This document shows positions 16,437-23,794 of a stretch of 39,620 nt of DNA, piece after piece. The first letter of the stretch is position 1; each line of letters begins with the position of its first letter. Under the pieces are notes generated by a model that searched no databases, was not told the DNA's origin, and worked only from the letters and a program-made list of their open reading frames with translations. Origin of the DNA: Candidatus Hydrogenedentota bacterium (GTDB lineage Bacteria > Hydrogenedentota > Hydrogenedentia > Hydrogenedentales > SLHB01); assembly GCA_020849535.1 (NCBI GenBank), contig JADLGB010000266.1, positions 1 to 39,620 on the forward strand. Direction: 5' to 3'. The position numbers were made by a program, and so were the translations under genes.

Positions 16437-17303
16437 ATGACGCCATTGGACCTGGTAAAGCTATCGCCTTTGATGATGCGCACCCGCGGCGCCCCTGCCG
16501 TAAAGGTGGGGCTCATCGATGGCCCTGTGGCGCTAGACCACCCAGAGTTGGGCGGCCAGCCCATTCGCGTTCTTTCCGGAAATGGAGCGTGTTCCATTGC
16601 GGACAGCACAGCCTGCCTCCACGGGACCTTTGTCGCGGGTATCCTCACTGGCCAGCGCGGATCGACGGCCCCCGCGATCTGCCCCGATTGCACCCTGCTG
16701 GTGCGCCCGATCTTCACCGAGTCTGCGGCGTCGAATGGTGAAATGCCAAGCGCGTCGCCCGCGGAACTCGCCCGCGCCATCACCGACTGCGTCATGGCGG
16801 GCGCGCGCGTGCTCAACATGAGCGCGGCCCTCGCGCTCGCGTCCATTCAGGCCGAACGCGCACTGGAAGAGGCGCTGGACCTCGCGGCCCGGCGCGGTGC
16901 GATCGTGGTGGTTGCGGCGGGGAATCAGACACGCCTTGGCAGCACGGCGTTGACGCGCCACCCGTGGGTGCTGCCGGTAGCCGCCTACGGACTTGACGGT
17001 CAGCCCTTGGAAACCACAAACCTGGGCAACTCCATTGGACGCCAAGGCCTGGGAGCGCCGGGCGTGGGGGTCACGAGCCTTGGGTCGAGCGGCAAGCCGC
17101 TTGCCCTGCAAGGGACGAGTGCCGCGGCGCCCTTCGTGACCGGCGCCCTCGCGCTGTTGTGGTCCGAGTTTCCCGATGTCAGCGCGACCGGCCTGAAAAC
17201 CGCGCTCACGCAAGCCCATTCACATCGGCGGTCCAGCGTGGTCCCACCGCTGTTAGACGCATGGGCGGCGTTTCAGTATCTACGCACCGTGAACGCGAGG
17301 TGA
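16437..17303 (+). CDS. PatA/PatG-type subtilisin-like serine protease (S8)
   Basis: 288 residues, essentially only an S8 catalytic domain. Asp28 is in 'VGLIDGP', His62 in 'HGTFVAGIL', the oxyanion Asn163 in 'AAGNQ' and Ser228 in 'GTSAAAPFVTG'. There is no signal peptide or prodomain, as in the cytoplasmic PatA/PatG proteases that cut cyanobactin precursors. The strand 'LIDGPVALDHPEL', the spacing to HGT and the 'VLPVAAYGLDGQPL' segment are much closer in memory to that group than to secreted subtilisins. It is the first gene of a four-gene unit (next start 3 bases downstream). Its role is inferred as processing of the Cys-rich protein encoded last. Start ATG 16437 follows an ACGGAGAT Shine-Dalgarno-like stretch. 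Confidence 0.88.
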   Translation: MTPLDLVKLSPLMMRTRGAPAVKVGLIDGPVALDHPELGGQPIRVLSGNGACSIADSTACLHGTFVAGILTGQRGSTAPAICPDCTLLVRPIFTESAASNGEMPSASPAELARAITDCVMAGARVLNMSAALALASIQAERALEEALDLAARRGAIVVVAAGNQTRLGSTALTRHPWVLPVAAYGLDGQPLETTNLGNSIGRQGLGAPGVGVTSLGSSGKPLALQGTSAAAPFVTGALALLWSEFPDVSATGLKTALTQAHSHRRSSVVPPLLDAWAAFQYLRTVNAR

Positions 17304-17306
17304 AGC

Positions 17307-17525
17307 GTGGCAGAAGACGAAGAGAGAGACCTTGATCCGAACGGGCGCGTGGAACCGGCCCACCGCGTGAGACTGCCAGGATTCATCAGCGACAAGGAGG
17401 TGGGACTGGGCGATGTGCTCAAGCGAACTACCTCCTACTTGGGCATAAGGCCTTGCGAAGGCTGCAACCGCCGGGCTGATGCGCTCAACCGCTGGATGGT
17501 TTTCACGAGCCGAAAGTCCAGGTGA
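17307..17525 (+). CDS. Small CxxC protein of the PatA/PatG-like cluster
   Basis: 72 residues from GTG 17307, three bases after the protease stop and preceded by GAGGTGA. Two visible blocks are 'LPGFISDKEVGLGDVLKR' and 'GIRPCEGCNRRADALNRW', the latter with a CxxC pair. I recall similar 'GLGDV.. / CxxC / LNRW' small proteins in many bacteria without assigned function, but cannot verify it here. It is charged, has no membrane helix or signal peptide, and could be a metal- or redox-binding adaptor, or a precursor-like peptide. Coupling to the protease gene argues that it is real. Confidence 0.75.
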   Translation: MAEDEERDLDPNGRVEPAHRVRLPGFISDKEVGLGDVLKRTTSYLGIRPCEGCNRRADALNRWMVFTSRKSR

Positions 17526-17604
17526 AGAACCTTGCTTCATAGACGGGCGAGAGCATTCGCAAGAGCACATTCACGTACCACCAAATACTCGGGAGAAAAC
17601 GGTT

Positions 17605-18573
17605 ATGAACGAACAGACGGAGACGATGGATGATTCGATGAGTCCCCCGCAGGTTCAGACGCTTGAAGTCCCTTGCGCGCCGCTCCGGCCGCAGGACCGG
17701 ATTCGCGATGCGGTCGTTCCGCAGGCCGGGTGCAGCACGTGTGGCTCGGGCGCCAACGGGGGGGCGAGTCCCGCGGGCGCCGCCGTCATGTCCTTTATCT
17801 ATGCCATTGGCCATGTTGAGACGCGCTTTCCGAATCTCGGCGTGGAGAAGGAATTCGCCCAGGCCACCGCGCGGACGGAGACCGAAGGCATGACCGATCA
17901 ACAGGCCTTCCACGCCGTTTTGTCCGCGCGCGAGAACCGTTACCTGGCGCGCCAACTATGCTGGGTGCTGAGCATCCAGGGCCTGGATACATACCTGCTT
18001 CTTCCGCGCGATCCCGCCGATATCGAATTGCTGATCGAGTCGATCCGGCCCGTGCCCAGCCCCAACGATCTCGATGTCGTCATTGGCACGCGCGGTCCCA
18101 TCGCGTCGCCCGAATATTGCAACGGGTTGACGCTGCCGTTCGCCGTGTTGGACCAGATGTACTCGTTCGACCGCGACACGCTGATCCAGGCCATCCCGCG
18201 GCCGGAGAGGGCCACCGCCGCGCAGTTTGCCCCCGCGGCGGAGGAGTTGTTTGCCCGGATCATGCAACTGACGGACAACGCCGGAGCCACCAACGAACAC
18301 CGCGCCCTGAACTATCTCGTCATGCGCTATCCGGCCATCTACTCGAAGGTCGCCGAGCAGTTCTCGCACGATTTCTCGCTGAGCCGGGTCGACGTGCGTC
18401 ACTCGTCATTGAGCGCCACCCGCAACATCGTCGATGTGATCTTCGCATTCACCAACCGCAACACCGATTACACGGAAAAGTTCTACGTGCGTGTCGATGT
18501 GACCGAGGAGTTCCCATTTCTCGTGACCAAGCTGTCTCCGTATTACAACCGCGACATAGGAGGTGTGGAATGA
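17605..18573 (+). CDS. PatG-like maturation-associated protein (non-protease part)
   Basis: 322 residues from ATG 17605, preceded by GGGAGAA. The N-terminal about 55 residues are flexible and include C43-S-T-C46. The body starts at 'FIYAIGHVETRFPNLGVEKEFAQ', then 'FHAVLSARENRYLARQLCWVL', 'GLDTYLLLPRDPADIELL', 'VVIGTRGPIASPEYCNGL', 'FAVLDQMYSFDRDTLI', a helical hairpin with 'MQLTDNAGATNEHRALNYL' and 'RVDVTEEFPFLVTKLSPYY'. This resembles, from memory, the conserved region between and after the protease domain of cyanobactin PatG, here as a separate protein next to a separate protease. No catalytic motif is recognised. Its stop overlaps the Cys-rich gene start (ATGA), so the two are translationally coupled. 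Confidence 0.78.
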   Translation: MNEQTETMDDSMSPPQVQTLEVPCAPLRPQDRIRDAVVPQAGCSTCGSGANGGASPAGAAVMSFIYAIGHVETRFPNLGVEKEFAQATARTETEGMTDQQAFHAVLSARENRYLARQLCWVLSIQGLDTYLLLPRDPADIELLIESIRPVPSPNDLDVVIGTRGPIASPEYCNGLTLPFAVLDQMYSFDRDTLIQAIPRPERATAAQFAPAAEELFARIMQLTDNAGATNEHRALNYLVMRYPAIYSKVAEQFSHDFSLSRVDVRHSSLSATRNIVDVIFAFTNRNTDYTEKFYVRVDVTEEFPFLVTKLSPYYNRDIGGVE

Positions 18574-19301
18574 GCATGCCCGCGTTCACAGCACAAGCCT
18601 CGCTGTACCGAACGAGCAACCGCTACCGTCAAGCCGGCGCGGAGTCCGGCGGCTCCTCTTCCACTCAAACCGTCGTCGCGGCGTACATTCCCGGGCCGGA
18701 AACGCAGAGAGCCTGCAACAACTGCCTGCAAGGATGCGCGGAGACGCTCGCTCAGTGTTCGGTTATCGCCATGGCCCCGCTGGCCGCCTGCGTGTTTCCC
18801 CCGGCGTGCATCGGTGCGGCCGCGGCGGCTGGCGCCTTACTGGCCGCATGCGATGTAAATAGCCTCGTGTGCATCGGCCGATGCAACCTGTTGAGATGCT
18901 GTCCCAAGGTCTGTGGAACCCCTAACCCCTTTGACCCCGGAGAAGGGTGCTGCGATTCAAATGAATCGTGTGTGGACCGCTACGACCCGAACTCCCGGCG
19001 CGGCTGCTGCCCAAGCGATCAGGCCGTCTGTGCCGGCAAGTGCTGTCCGCGGGCGCATACGTGCTGTGGGGACACCTGCTGCCCGCCAAACTACTATTGC
19101 CTCAGCGGCGGCTTCTGCAGCCAGTTCCCAGGGCCGTCTCTGTGGCCGGACGACTGGCAGCCCCCGAAGCGCCCCAAGCGGCCGTTCAATTACTGCATAG
19201 CCGGCCATGAACCCTGCGGCGGCACCTGCTGCGAACCCGGTTTGGAATGCTGCTCTGTCGGCGGCGGCAAAGTGGCCTGCATGACGAACTGTCTGCACTA
19301 A
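18570..19301 (+). CDS. Cysteine-rich granulin-like protein, putative substrate of the PatA/PatG-like unit
   Basis: 243 residues with about 34 cysteines (14%). It starts at ATG 18570 overlapping the previous stop, with a perfect AGGAGGT 5 bases upstream. The N-terminus 'FTAQASLYRTSNRYR' looks like a conserved leader: I recall FTAEASLYRTSxxYR at the head of many Cys-rich bacterial orphans. A Ser/Gly linker follows, then CxxCxxxC, a hydrophobic Ala-rich stretch (about 63-95) with scattered Cys, and from about 105 repeated CC-spaced modules ('GCCDSNESC', 'KCCPRAHTCCGDTCC', 'GTCCEPGLECC') as in granulins. There is no Sec signal peptide at the N-terminus. Disulfide-rich folding, leader-dependent processing or export are inferences. 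Confidence 0.8.
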   Translation: MSMPAFTAQASLYRTSNRYRQAGAESGGSSSTQTVVAAYIPGPETQRACNNCLQGCAETLAQCSVIAMAPLAACVFPPACIGAAAAAGALLAACDVNSLVCIGRCNLLRCCPKVCGTPNPFDPGEGCCDSNESCVDRYDPNSRRGCCPSDQAVCAGKCCPRAHTCCGDTCCPPNYYCLSGGFCSQFPGPSLWPDDWQPPKRPKRPFNYCIAGHEPCGGTCCEPGLECCSVGGGKVACMTNCLH

Positions 19302-19323
19302 CCCCGAAGGCGGGGTCGAGACG

Positions 19324-19380
19324 ATCGGGCCTGCTGATGGCCCGATACTGGGGCGGCGCGAGACAGCGCGCCGCCCCAGT
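19324..19380 (+). terminator. Two back-to-back hairpins ending the PatA/PatG-like cluster
   Basis: ATCGGGCC-7 nt-GGCCCGAT (19324-19346) is directly followed by a perfect 14-bp stem (19347-19360 with 19367-19380, 6-base loop, core GGGGCGGCGCG). There is no T-tract. They lie 22 bases after the Cys-rich gene. The following 19381-19593 shows nothing I can name. Confidence 0.65.
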
Positions 19381-19593
19381 CTGCTTCCGGCAAGTCCATC
19401 TCTGGAGCGTGACGGCATGCTGCCGCGCTCGGAGAGCGAGGCAGTACCAGAATGCCGTCTCGACAGACCTCTCCATTCTTGCGAACTCGCTGAGTCTGCG
19501 GGGTTGCGGTTTGAATACCGCGCGCAGGGGTGCACGGATTACTGAGGTGTCATCATCTTGTAGGCGGTGAAGCAGAAGGGCCTGGACAGGAAT

Positions 19594-20226
19594 TCAACGT
19601 CGCGCCACGGCGCCTGTTGGTGGAATTCTGATGGGCCCCTTCGCCGCTGGTCCCTGGATTTCAGGCGAATGGCGGTGCTCCTTCGGCGCGACCATGGGAA
19701 CCGGGTCTTGATCCTCGAAACCAGGAGAGACGGCAGCTTCGGACACGCTGTAGAAAAAGGCGTTCTCCTTTCCAGAATGCAGAGTCAGTTTGCCGTTGAC
19801 CACGACGGGGCTCGCAAGGAGTTCCGCCGGCCGATCTAACTGGACCAGCATCTGGTCTCTGGAGGGTGGGCATTCACAGACGATGCATTCAATACCCCGA
19901 GGCAGGAGAACAAAACGCTCGACCGCTTCGTATTGGTCCAACGGCGCCATGTAGCCTGCCATGACTACCTCCTGGCCATCTCTTTCAGCAAGATCCTCTG
20001 GGAACTGTGGGCCCACCTTGCGGCTACCCTTTGTCTGCCGGAGCAGTTCCCACGTGAGCAAACCGGGCTTTTCGGCGGCAAGCCGTGCCTCAAGAACGCT
20101 AATTGGACTAGGCCGAGGCGGGAACAGCCAGGAGCGGATTTGGCGCCACCAAGGCATGACCGCAAACGTGAGTGCAGCGATCATGATCCCGCTGAGTACG
20201 AGCCGCTCCCATTTCCGCACGCGCAT
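19594..20226 (-). CDS. Membrane-anchored DUF3299-like protein
   Basis: 210 residues from ATG 20226, with GGAGGA 8 bases upstream. An N-terminal helix (LVLSGIMIAALTFAVMPWW) is followed by a periplasmic domain with the DUF3299 layout: 'LLTWELLRQTKG', 'GQEVVMAGYMAPLDQ', 'RFVLLPRGIECIVCECPPSRDQ', then 'PVVVNGKLTL'. The family is widespread in Gram-negative bacteria, often beside ABC exporters or metal-related genes, and its function is unknown. Here the usual HCPPPPNQ-like motif is changed to ECPPSRDQ. The last 40 residues (proline- and charge-rich) look like a non-conserved tail. It is isolated and convergent with the Cys-rich gene. Confidence 0.7.
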   Translation of the reverse strand: MRVRKWERLVLSGIMIAALTFAVMPWWRQIRSWLFPPRPSPISVLEARLAAEKPGLLTWELLRQTKGSRKVGPQFPEDLAERDGQEVVMAGYMAPLDQYEAVERFVLLPRGIECIVCECPPSRDQMLVQLDRPAELLASPVVVNGKLTLHSGKENAFFYSVSEAAVSPGFEDQDPVPMVAPKEHRHSPEIQGPAAKGPIRIPPTGAVARR

Positions 20227-20381
20227 GGCCGCGTCCTCCGCTCTTCTGCCGTTGGAGTGAGTGGGTTTCCCCGTGATGATGATTGCACAGCCCATGTGCT
20301 GCTGCAAGGACGCTTGGCACAACAGACCAGAAGCAGCACGTACAGATACCGAACGGGGAGAATCGACGGAAAGCAGGCGGC

Positions 20382-20411
20382 TTGACTAATGGCGCTACAA
20401 TCGATTAGCAT
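20382..20411 (+). promoter_or_regulatory. Promoter candidate of the pseudopilin gene
   Basis: TTGACT (5 of 6), an 18-base spacer, then TAGCAT (4 of 6), followed by an AT-rich stretch unusual for this GC-rich window. It gives a leader of about 90 bases. Confidence 0.4.
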
Positions 20412-20506
20412 ACTGAACAAAAATGATTAAAACATTGCAAAGGTTTTGCAAGTACACCGATAGTCGCCTAGGCTTCAGCATTGATCTAAACAGGAGAATA
20501 CGCATA

Positions 20507-21478
20507 ATGCGCAAAAGTGGATTTACTCTAATAGAACTACTCGTCGTCATTGCCATCATAGGAATATTGGCGGCGATTTTGCTTCCCGCCTTGGCGCGAG
20601 CGCGTGAGGCGGCACGCAGGGCAAGTTGCATGAACAACCTCAAGCAATGGGGGATTGTATTCAAGATGTATGCGGGCGAGTCCGAAGGGGAACGCATGCC
20701 GCCTTTCGCCCTGGGCTGGTTTCCTCAGAAGGATGGCTCGCCTGGGATTGTCCTGGATGCCGGCCCGCTGCCCATGGCGCTCTATCCCGAGTATCTCACC
20801 GATCCGGCGCTGATCTTCTGCCCCTCTGACGCCGAGCGCGAGATGGATATCGATGCAGCCAAGGATGAGGATGGGAACTGGTGTGTGGGCTATGGTGGGT
20901 ATGGGTTCCGCAGTTGCGGCCGCGCGATAGACGCGAGCTACCAGTACACGGGGTTCATGCTCGATCGCTGCGATTGCACCGATCCGCAGGCGGTGCTGAG
21001 CAGCATTCCGACGTTGGCGTTCGCCGCGGGACTTTACGGAGTCGACTCTACCTACATGGCCATGGATGTCCCGGTTCAGTTCGGCTATGTGATGAACCGC
21101 ATCTTTGAACTCTACCTCGCCGCCATGGCGAATCCGCCGGATGGTCTTTTCTCCCCGGTTGATGAAGATGTTGATCTATCGTCGTCCGCTCCGGGCAACG
21201 GCAACGGGGGCAGCGACACGGTGCGCCGGCTTCGCGAAGGGATCGAACGGTTCACCATTACCGATATCAACAACCCCGCCGGCTCGGCACGCGCGCAGAG
21301 CGAGATCTACATCATGTTTGACGCACTATCCACGGAAACCCACGCGTACAATCACGTGCCGGGAGGCTCAAACGTCCTGTACCTGGACGGGCACGTGGAG
21401 TTCCTGAAGTATGGTGAATGCAACGCACAGCCGATCAACAGGGGCAACGCCATCGTGATGTCTGTGTACAACCGGTAG
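20507..21478 (+). CDS. Type II secretion-type pseudopilin with H-X9-DG-like C-terminus
   Basis: 323 residues from ATG 20507, with CAGGAGA 9 bases upstream. A short basic leader MRKSG precedes FTLIELLVVIAI: a prepilin peptidase site (cut between G and F, with Glu at +5) followed by the hydrophobic spine, then 'RAREAARRASCMNNLKQ'. This head is typical of the hugely expanded pseudopilin families of Planctomycetes, Lentisphaerae and Hydrogenedentota. The C-terminus 'HVPGGSNVLYLDGHVEFLK' is the H-X9-DG prepilin-type motif. It probably sits in the envelope after cleavage; whether it is part of a secretion system or a stand-alone surface protein is unknown. The gene is followed by a hairpin, so it is likely transcribed alone. 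Confidence 0.9.
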   Translation: MRKSGFTLIELLVVIAIIGILAAILLPALARAREAARRASCMNNLKQWGIVFKMYAGESEGERMPPFALGWFPQKDGSPGIVLDAGPLPMALYPEYLTDPALIFCPSDAEREMDIDAAKDEDGNWCVGYGGYGFRSCGRAIDASYQYTGFMLDRCDCTDPQAVLSSIPTLAFAAGLYGVDSTYMAMDVPVQFGYVMNRIFELYLAAMANPPDGLFSPVDEDVDLSSSAPGNGNGGSDTVRRLREGIERFTITDINNPAGSARAQSEIYIMFDALSTETHAYNHVPGGSNVLYLDGHVEFLKYGECNAQPINRGNAIVMSVYNR

Positions 21479-21490
21479 CGGCCTTTGGTG

Positions 21491-21522
21491 GAGCGGACAT
21501 CGCGCGGCGCCGGTGTCCGCTC
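21491..21522 (+). terminator. Hairpin between pseudopilin and PepSY genes
   Basis: GAGCGGACA (21491-21499) pairs perfectly with TGTCCGCTC (21514-21522), 12 bases after the pseudopilin stop. It has no T-tract. Its position argues against starting the next gene at the in-frame TTG/GTG at 21485-21490. Confidence 0.55.
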
Positions 21523-21547
21523 CGCCTCTACGATCGGGAGATTCCCC

Positions 21548-22714
21548 TTGCGTTCGGTACGTTGGCTACATGCCGTGCACCGCTGGTGCGGGCTGATTTC
21601 GGGGTTGAATATCCTGTTGCTCAGCATTACCGGGGCCTACCTGGTTTTTGCCGAGAATATCGAGGCGGTCTTCGACCCGCCCAAAGGCGAAGTGATCGCG
21701 CAGGTGCCTGACACAGCGAACACGCCACTGCAGGAAGCGTTTGACCGGCTCGCGAAACATCATCCCGGCGCCATCCCCATGGGGTTGCGGCCTGCCGAGG
21801 GAGGCAAGGCTGCCTATACCGTGGCATTGTTGGAACGGCCGGCCACCGTGCATCGCTATGCATTTGATTCAACAAGTGGCGAAGTGCGCGCCGAAGTCGA
21901 AAGCAAGGCCGCGGCAATCCATGAGTTCGTGCTTCATCTGCACACCGACCTGTTCCTCGGCACCTTGGGAGGCGTCTTCATCGGGATGATGGCGGTCATC
22001 TTTCTGGCGTCAAATCTCACAGGCATTGTCATCTACACGCCTTTCATGAAGGGTGTCCTGTACGGAACCCTGAGATTGAAGAGGGGCGCGCGGCGCACCT
22101 CGGCAGACTTCCACAAATTGGCCGGGGTGAGTGCTCTGGCCTTTAACCTGCTTATGGCGGTGACGGGCATCTTCCTTACCTTCGGGCTGCTCGGTGCGCG
22201 CATGTGGGCAGCCGCCGAAGTCCAGGCCCGGACGGCGGATGACACGTCACGATCGGGCATCGCGACTTCTGGTGCGCCGCGGGTGCCCGTAGACGAGATT
22301 CTGCGAGCGGCCTCCGCGATCCACCCAGACGCGCCAGTAAGCAGCGTCGTGTTTCCCGGGGGATTCCAGGGTCCCCAACACTTCTTCTGTTTTCACGAGC
22401 GCCAAGGGAAGCTGGAGAAGTTTCTACCGGTCTATAGCCTCGTGCCGGCGGGCAATCCAGGCGGGGCCGAGTCCATTGACGTGCCGCCGTGGATCGACGC
22501 GGCCATGTTCTGCGTCCCCGTTCACTTCGGCAACTATGGCGGCCTATTCCTTAAGGCAGTGTACTGCGTGCTGGGGATTGGCACGGGGCTGCTGACCATC
22601 TCCGGCGCCATCCTCACGATGGCCCGATGGAGAGGTAAGATTCGCGCCCGGCTGGCACGCGCGCGTCGCACGATACCGGTCCGTTCCATTACGCTCGCAA
22701 ATGAGGAGGGATAG
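21548..22714 (+). CDS. PepSY-associated transmembrane protein
   Basis: 388 residues. A PepSY_TM family integral membrane protein with four helices: 'RWLHAVHRWCGLISGLNILLLSITGAYLVF' region, 'LGGVFIGMMAVIFLASNLTGIVIY', 'LAGVSALAFNLLMAVTGIFLTF' and 'AVYCVLGIGTGLLTISGAIL'. A periplasmic PepSY domain lies between helices 1 and 2 ('YTVALLERPATVHRYAFDSTSGEV') and a second between 3 and 4. Conserved His residues in the first two helices (LHAVHRW, HEFVLHLHTDLF) are typical and may bind haem or metal. Such proteins often act in ferric reduction or siderophore handling, but no TonB receptor is near. I prefer TTG 21548, which has GGGAG 7 bases upstream; the frame is open to 21485. Confidence 0.85.
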   Translation: MRSVRWLHAVHRWCGLISGLNILLLSITGAYLVFAENIEAVFDPPKGEVIAQVPDTANTPLQEAFDRLAKHHPGAIPMGLRPAEGGKAAYTVALLERPATVHRYAFDSTSGEVRAEVESKAAAIHEFVLHLHTDLFLGTLGGVFIGMMAVIFLASNLTGIVIYTPFMKGVLYGTLRLKRGARRTSADFHKLAGVSALAFNLLMAVTGIFLTFGLLGARMWAAAEVQARTADDTSRSGIATSGAPRVPVDEILRAASAIHPDAPVSSVVFPGGFQGPQHFFCFHERQGKLEKFLPVYSLVPAGNPGGAESIDVPPWIDAAMFCVPVHFGNYGGLFLKAVYCVLGIGTGLLTISGAILTMARWRGKIRARLARARRTIPVRSITLANEEG

Positions 22715-22717
22715 CTC

Positions 22718-22906
22718 GTGTCCGCCCCAAACGGCTCACGCGTGCGGCACCCGCTGATCGTTCCCGCGGTGCTTTGGGCCTGCTTCAGTGCCGGAGTAGC
22801 GTGGTCGCTGCTCTCTGGCGCGCCCGGATTCGGCGGCGGTCTACTGACCGCGGCCCCAATCGCCGCGATTGCGTGGGCCGTACGCACCGCCCTTCAGCGC
22901 CGGTGA
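22718..22906 (+). CDS. Small two-helix membrane protein after the PepSY gene
   Basis: 62 residues from GTG 22718, three bases after the PepSY-TM stop, with GAGGAGGG 8 bases upstream. It has two hydrophobic segments (PLIVPAVLWACFSAGVAW and GGLLTAAPIAAIAWAV) and a basic C-terminus. Similar short proteins often accompany PepSY-TM genes, which supports an accessory role. No named family is recognised. Confidence 0.65.
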   Translation: MSAPNGSRVRHPLIVPAVLWACFSAGVAWSLLSGAPGFGGGLLTAAPIAAIAWAVRTALQRR

Positions 22907-23019
22907 CCCATATCTCCACGTGTGCTCGGTTCAAGCCGGGCGCTGGCAATTCGGAAATCGCGCAACTCCAGAGGCATCCGCGATCTAAATGCCAGTCACG
23001 TAGTACAGAATTTACCGCG

Positions 23020-23738
23020 GTCACCATCTCTTCTCAAAACGCCAATCATTTATCGCGCTTCGAGGCCTGATGCCTTCGCTTCGCGCGCGGCCCTGCGCGC
23101 CAATACGAGCCGTTTGATGACGCGATAAACGCCGTAGATGACCAGCGTCCAGAGCGTGCCGAGCAGGATGGAGTGAAGCGCAACCGCCCAATACCCCCAG
23201 CCGCGTTCCAGCAACGCAACGAGCGGCGAATAGATCCACCGATCCAGCGTCGTCATCTCCCGCCGGATCTCGGCAAAAGTGTCCACAATATATGCAGAAT
23301 CATGGTAATTGTGGAAATACTGCAGCAAGAACGCAAACGCACGACTCGCAACGAACTGCGAAACGAAGACACCAGCCGTGACCCATTTCAACCGTGCAAA
23401 CGCCGAACGCGGTAACACCACAAGCAGCAAGAAAAGCGCTGGCAACCAGATGAGATATGTCAAGGCATCGATGGGTTCTCCGATCAGTGACTTGTCGGAG
23501 CGTTCAATCGGGAAAGACGGCTCGTAGGCCTCCAGGAAATTACCTAAAACAAAGAACGCCAATAAATAACAATAGAACGAGAACTGTCCGCCTGTTATCA
23601 CGCCGAGTAAAGCGAGAATCACGCGTTCCAGACACCCAGTGTCTTCGGGTTGCTCACTCATTGAGATGTTCCGTCTTTGGCGTTCGGTCCGGTCATTGAT
23701 ACGCGACGCGCAAGGCGCCGCCAATACCGTATTCAGGC
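23020..23738. repeat. Tandem duplication, unit 1
   Basis: A unit of about 719 bp carrying a whole membrane-protein gene plus its upstream 75 bases, nearly the same as 23795-24510. A 56-bp unique joint separates the units. The upstream limit of both is the ATTCAGGC that contains the stop codon of the broken gene at 24505. Confidence 0.85.
23050..23661 (-). CDS. Four-helix membrane protein, array family member 1
   Basis: 203 residues from the Met of 'MSEQPEDTG'; the frame is open to 23820 but homology with member 2 starts at this Met at protein level. Four helices: 'LALLGVITGGQFSFYCYLLAF', 'YLIWLPALFLLLVVL', 'LKWVTAGVFVSQFVASRAFAFLL' and 'AVALHSILLGTLWTLVIYGVY', then a basic tail. The family signature I define for this array is F-A-E-I-R, then an aromatic-P turn (YSPLVALLERGWG) and a 'LHS-LL' helix. 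I recognise no known family. It is about 85% like member 2; the differences cluster in residues 25-75, the first loop and helices. No clear Shine-Dalgarno precedes the start. Confidence 0.75.
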   Translation of the reverse strand: MSEQPEDTGCLERVILALLGVITGGQFSFYCYLLAFFVLGNFLEAYEPSFPIERSDKSLIGEPIDALTYLIWLPALFLLLVVLPRSAFARLKWVTAGVFVSQFVASRAFAFLLQYFHNYHDSAYIVDTFAEIRREMTTLDRWIYSPLVALLERGWGYWAVALHSILLGTLWTLVIYGVYRVIKRLVLARRAAREAKASGLEAR

Positions 23739-23794
23739 AATTCGGGGACAGACTACGATTTAACGGCAATTCGAGTAGTATAGCATAAAGTCCT

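Noticed and set aside
18570..19301. Eukaryotic contamination because of granulin-like cysteine modules
   Set aside because: The gene has a perfect Shine-Dalgarno, overlaps a bacterial-type gene by ATGA and shares the base composition of its neighbours.
16437..19301. A true cyanobactin cluster
   Set aside because: No PatE-like precursor with core repeats, no YcaO heterocyclase and no PatF-type gene; only the protease and the PatG-like part resemble it.
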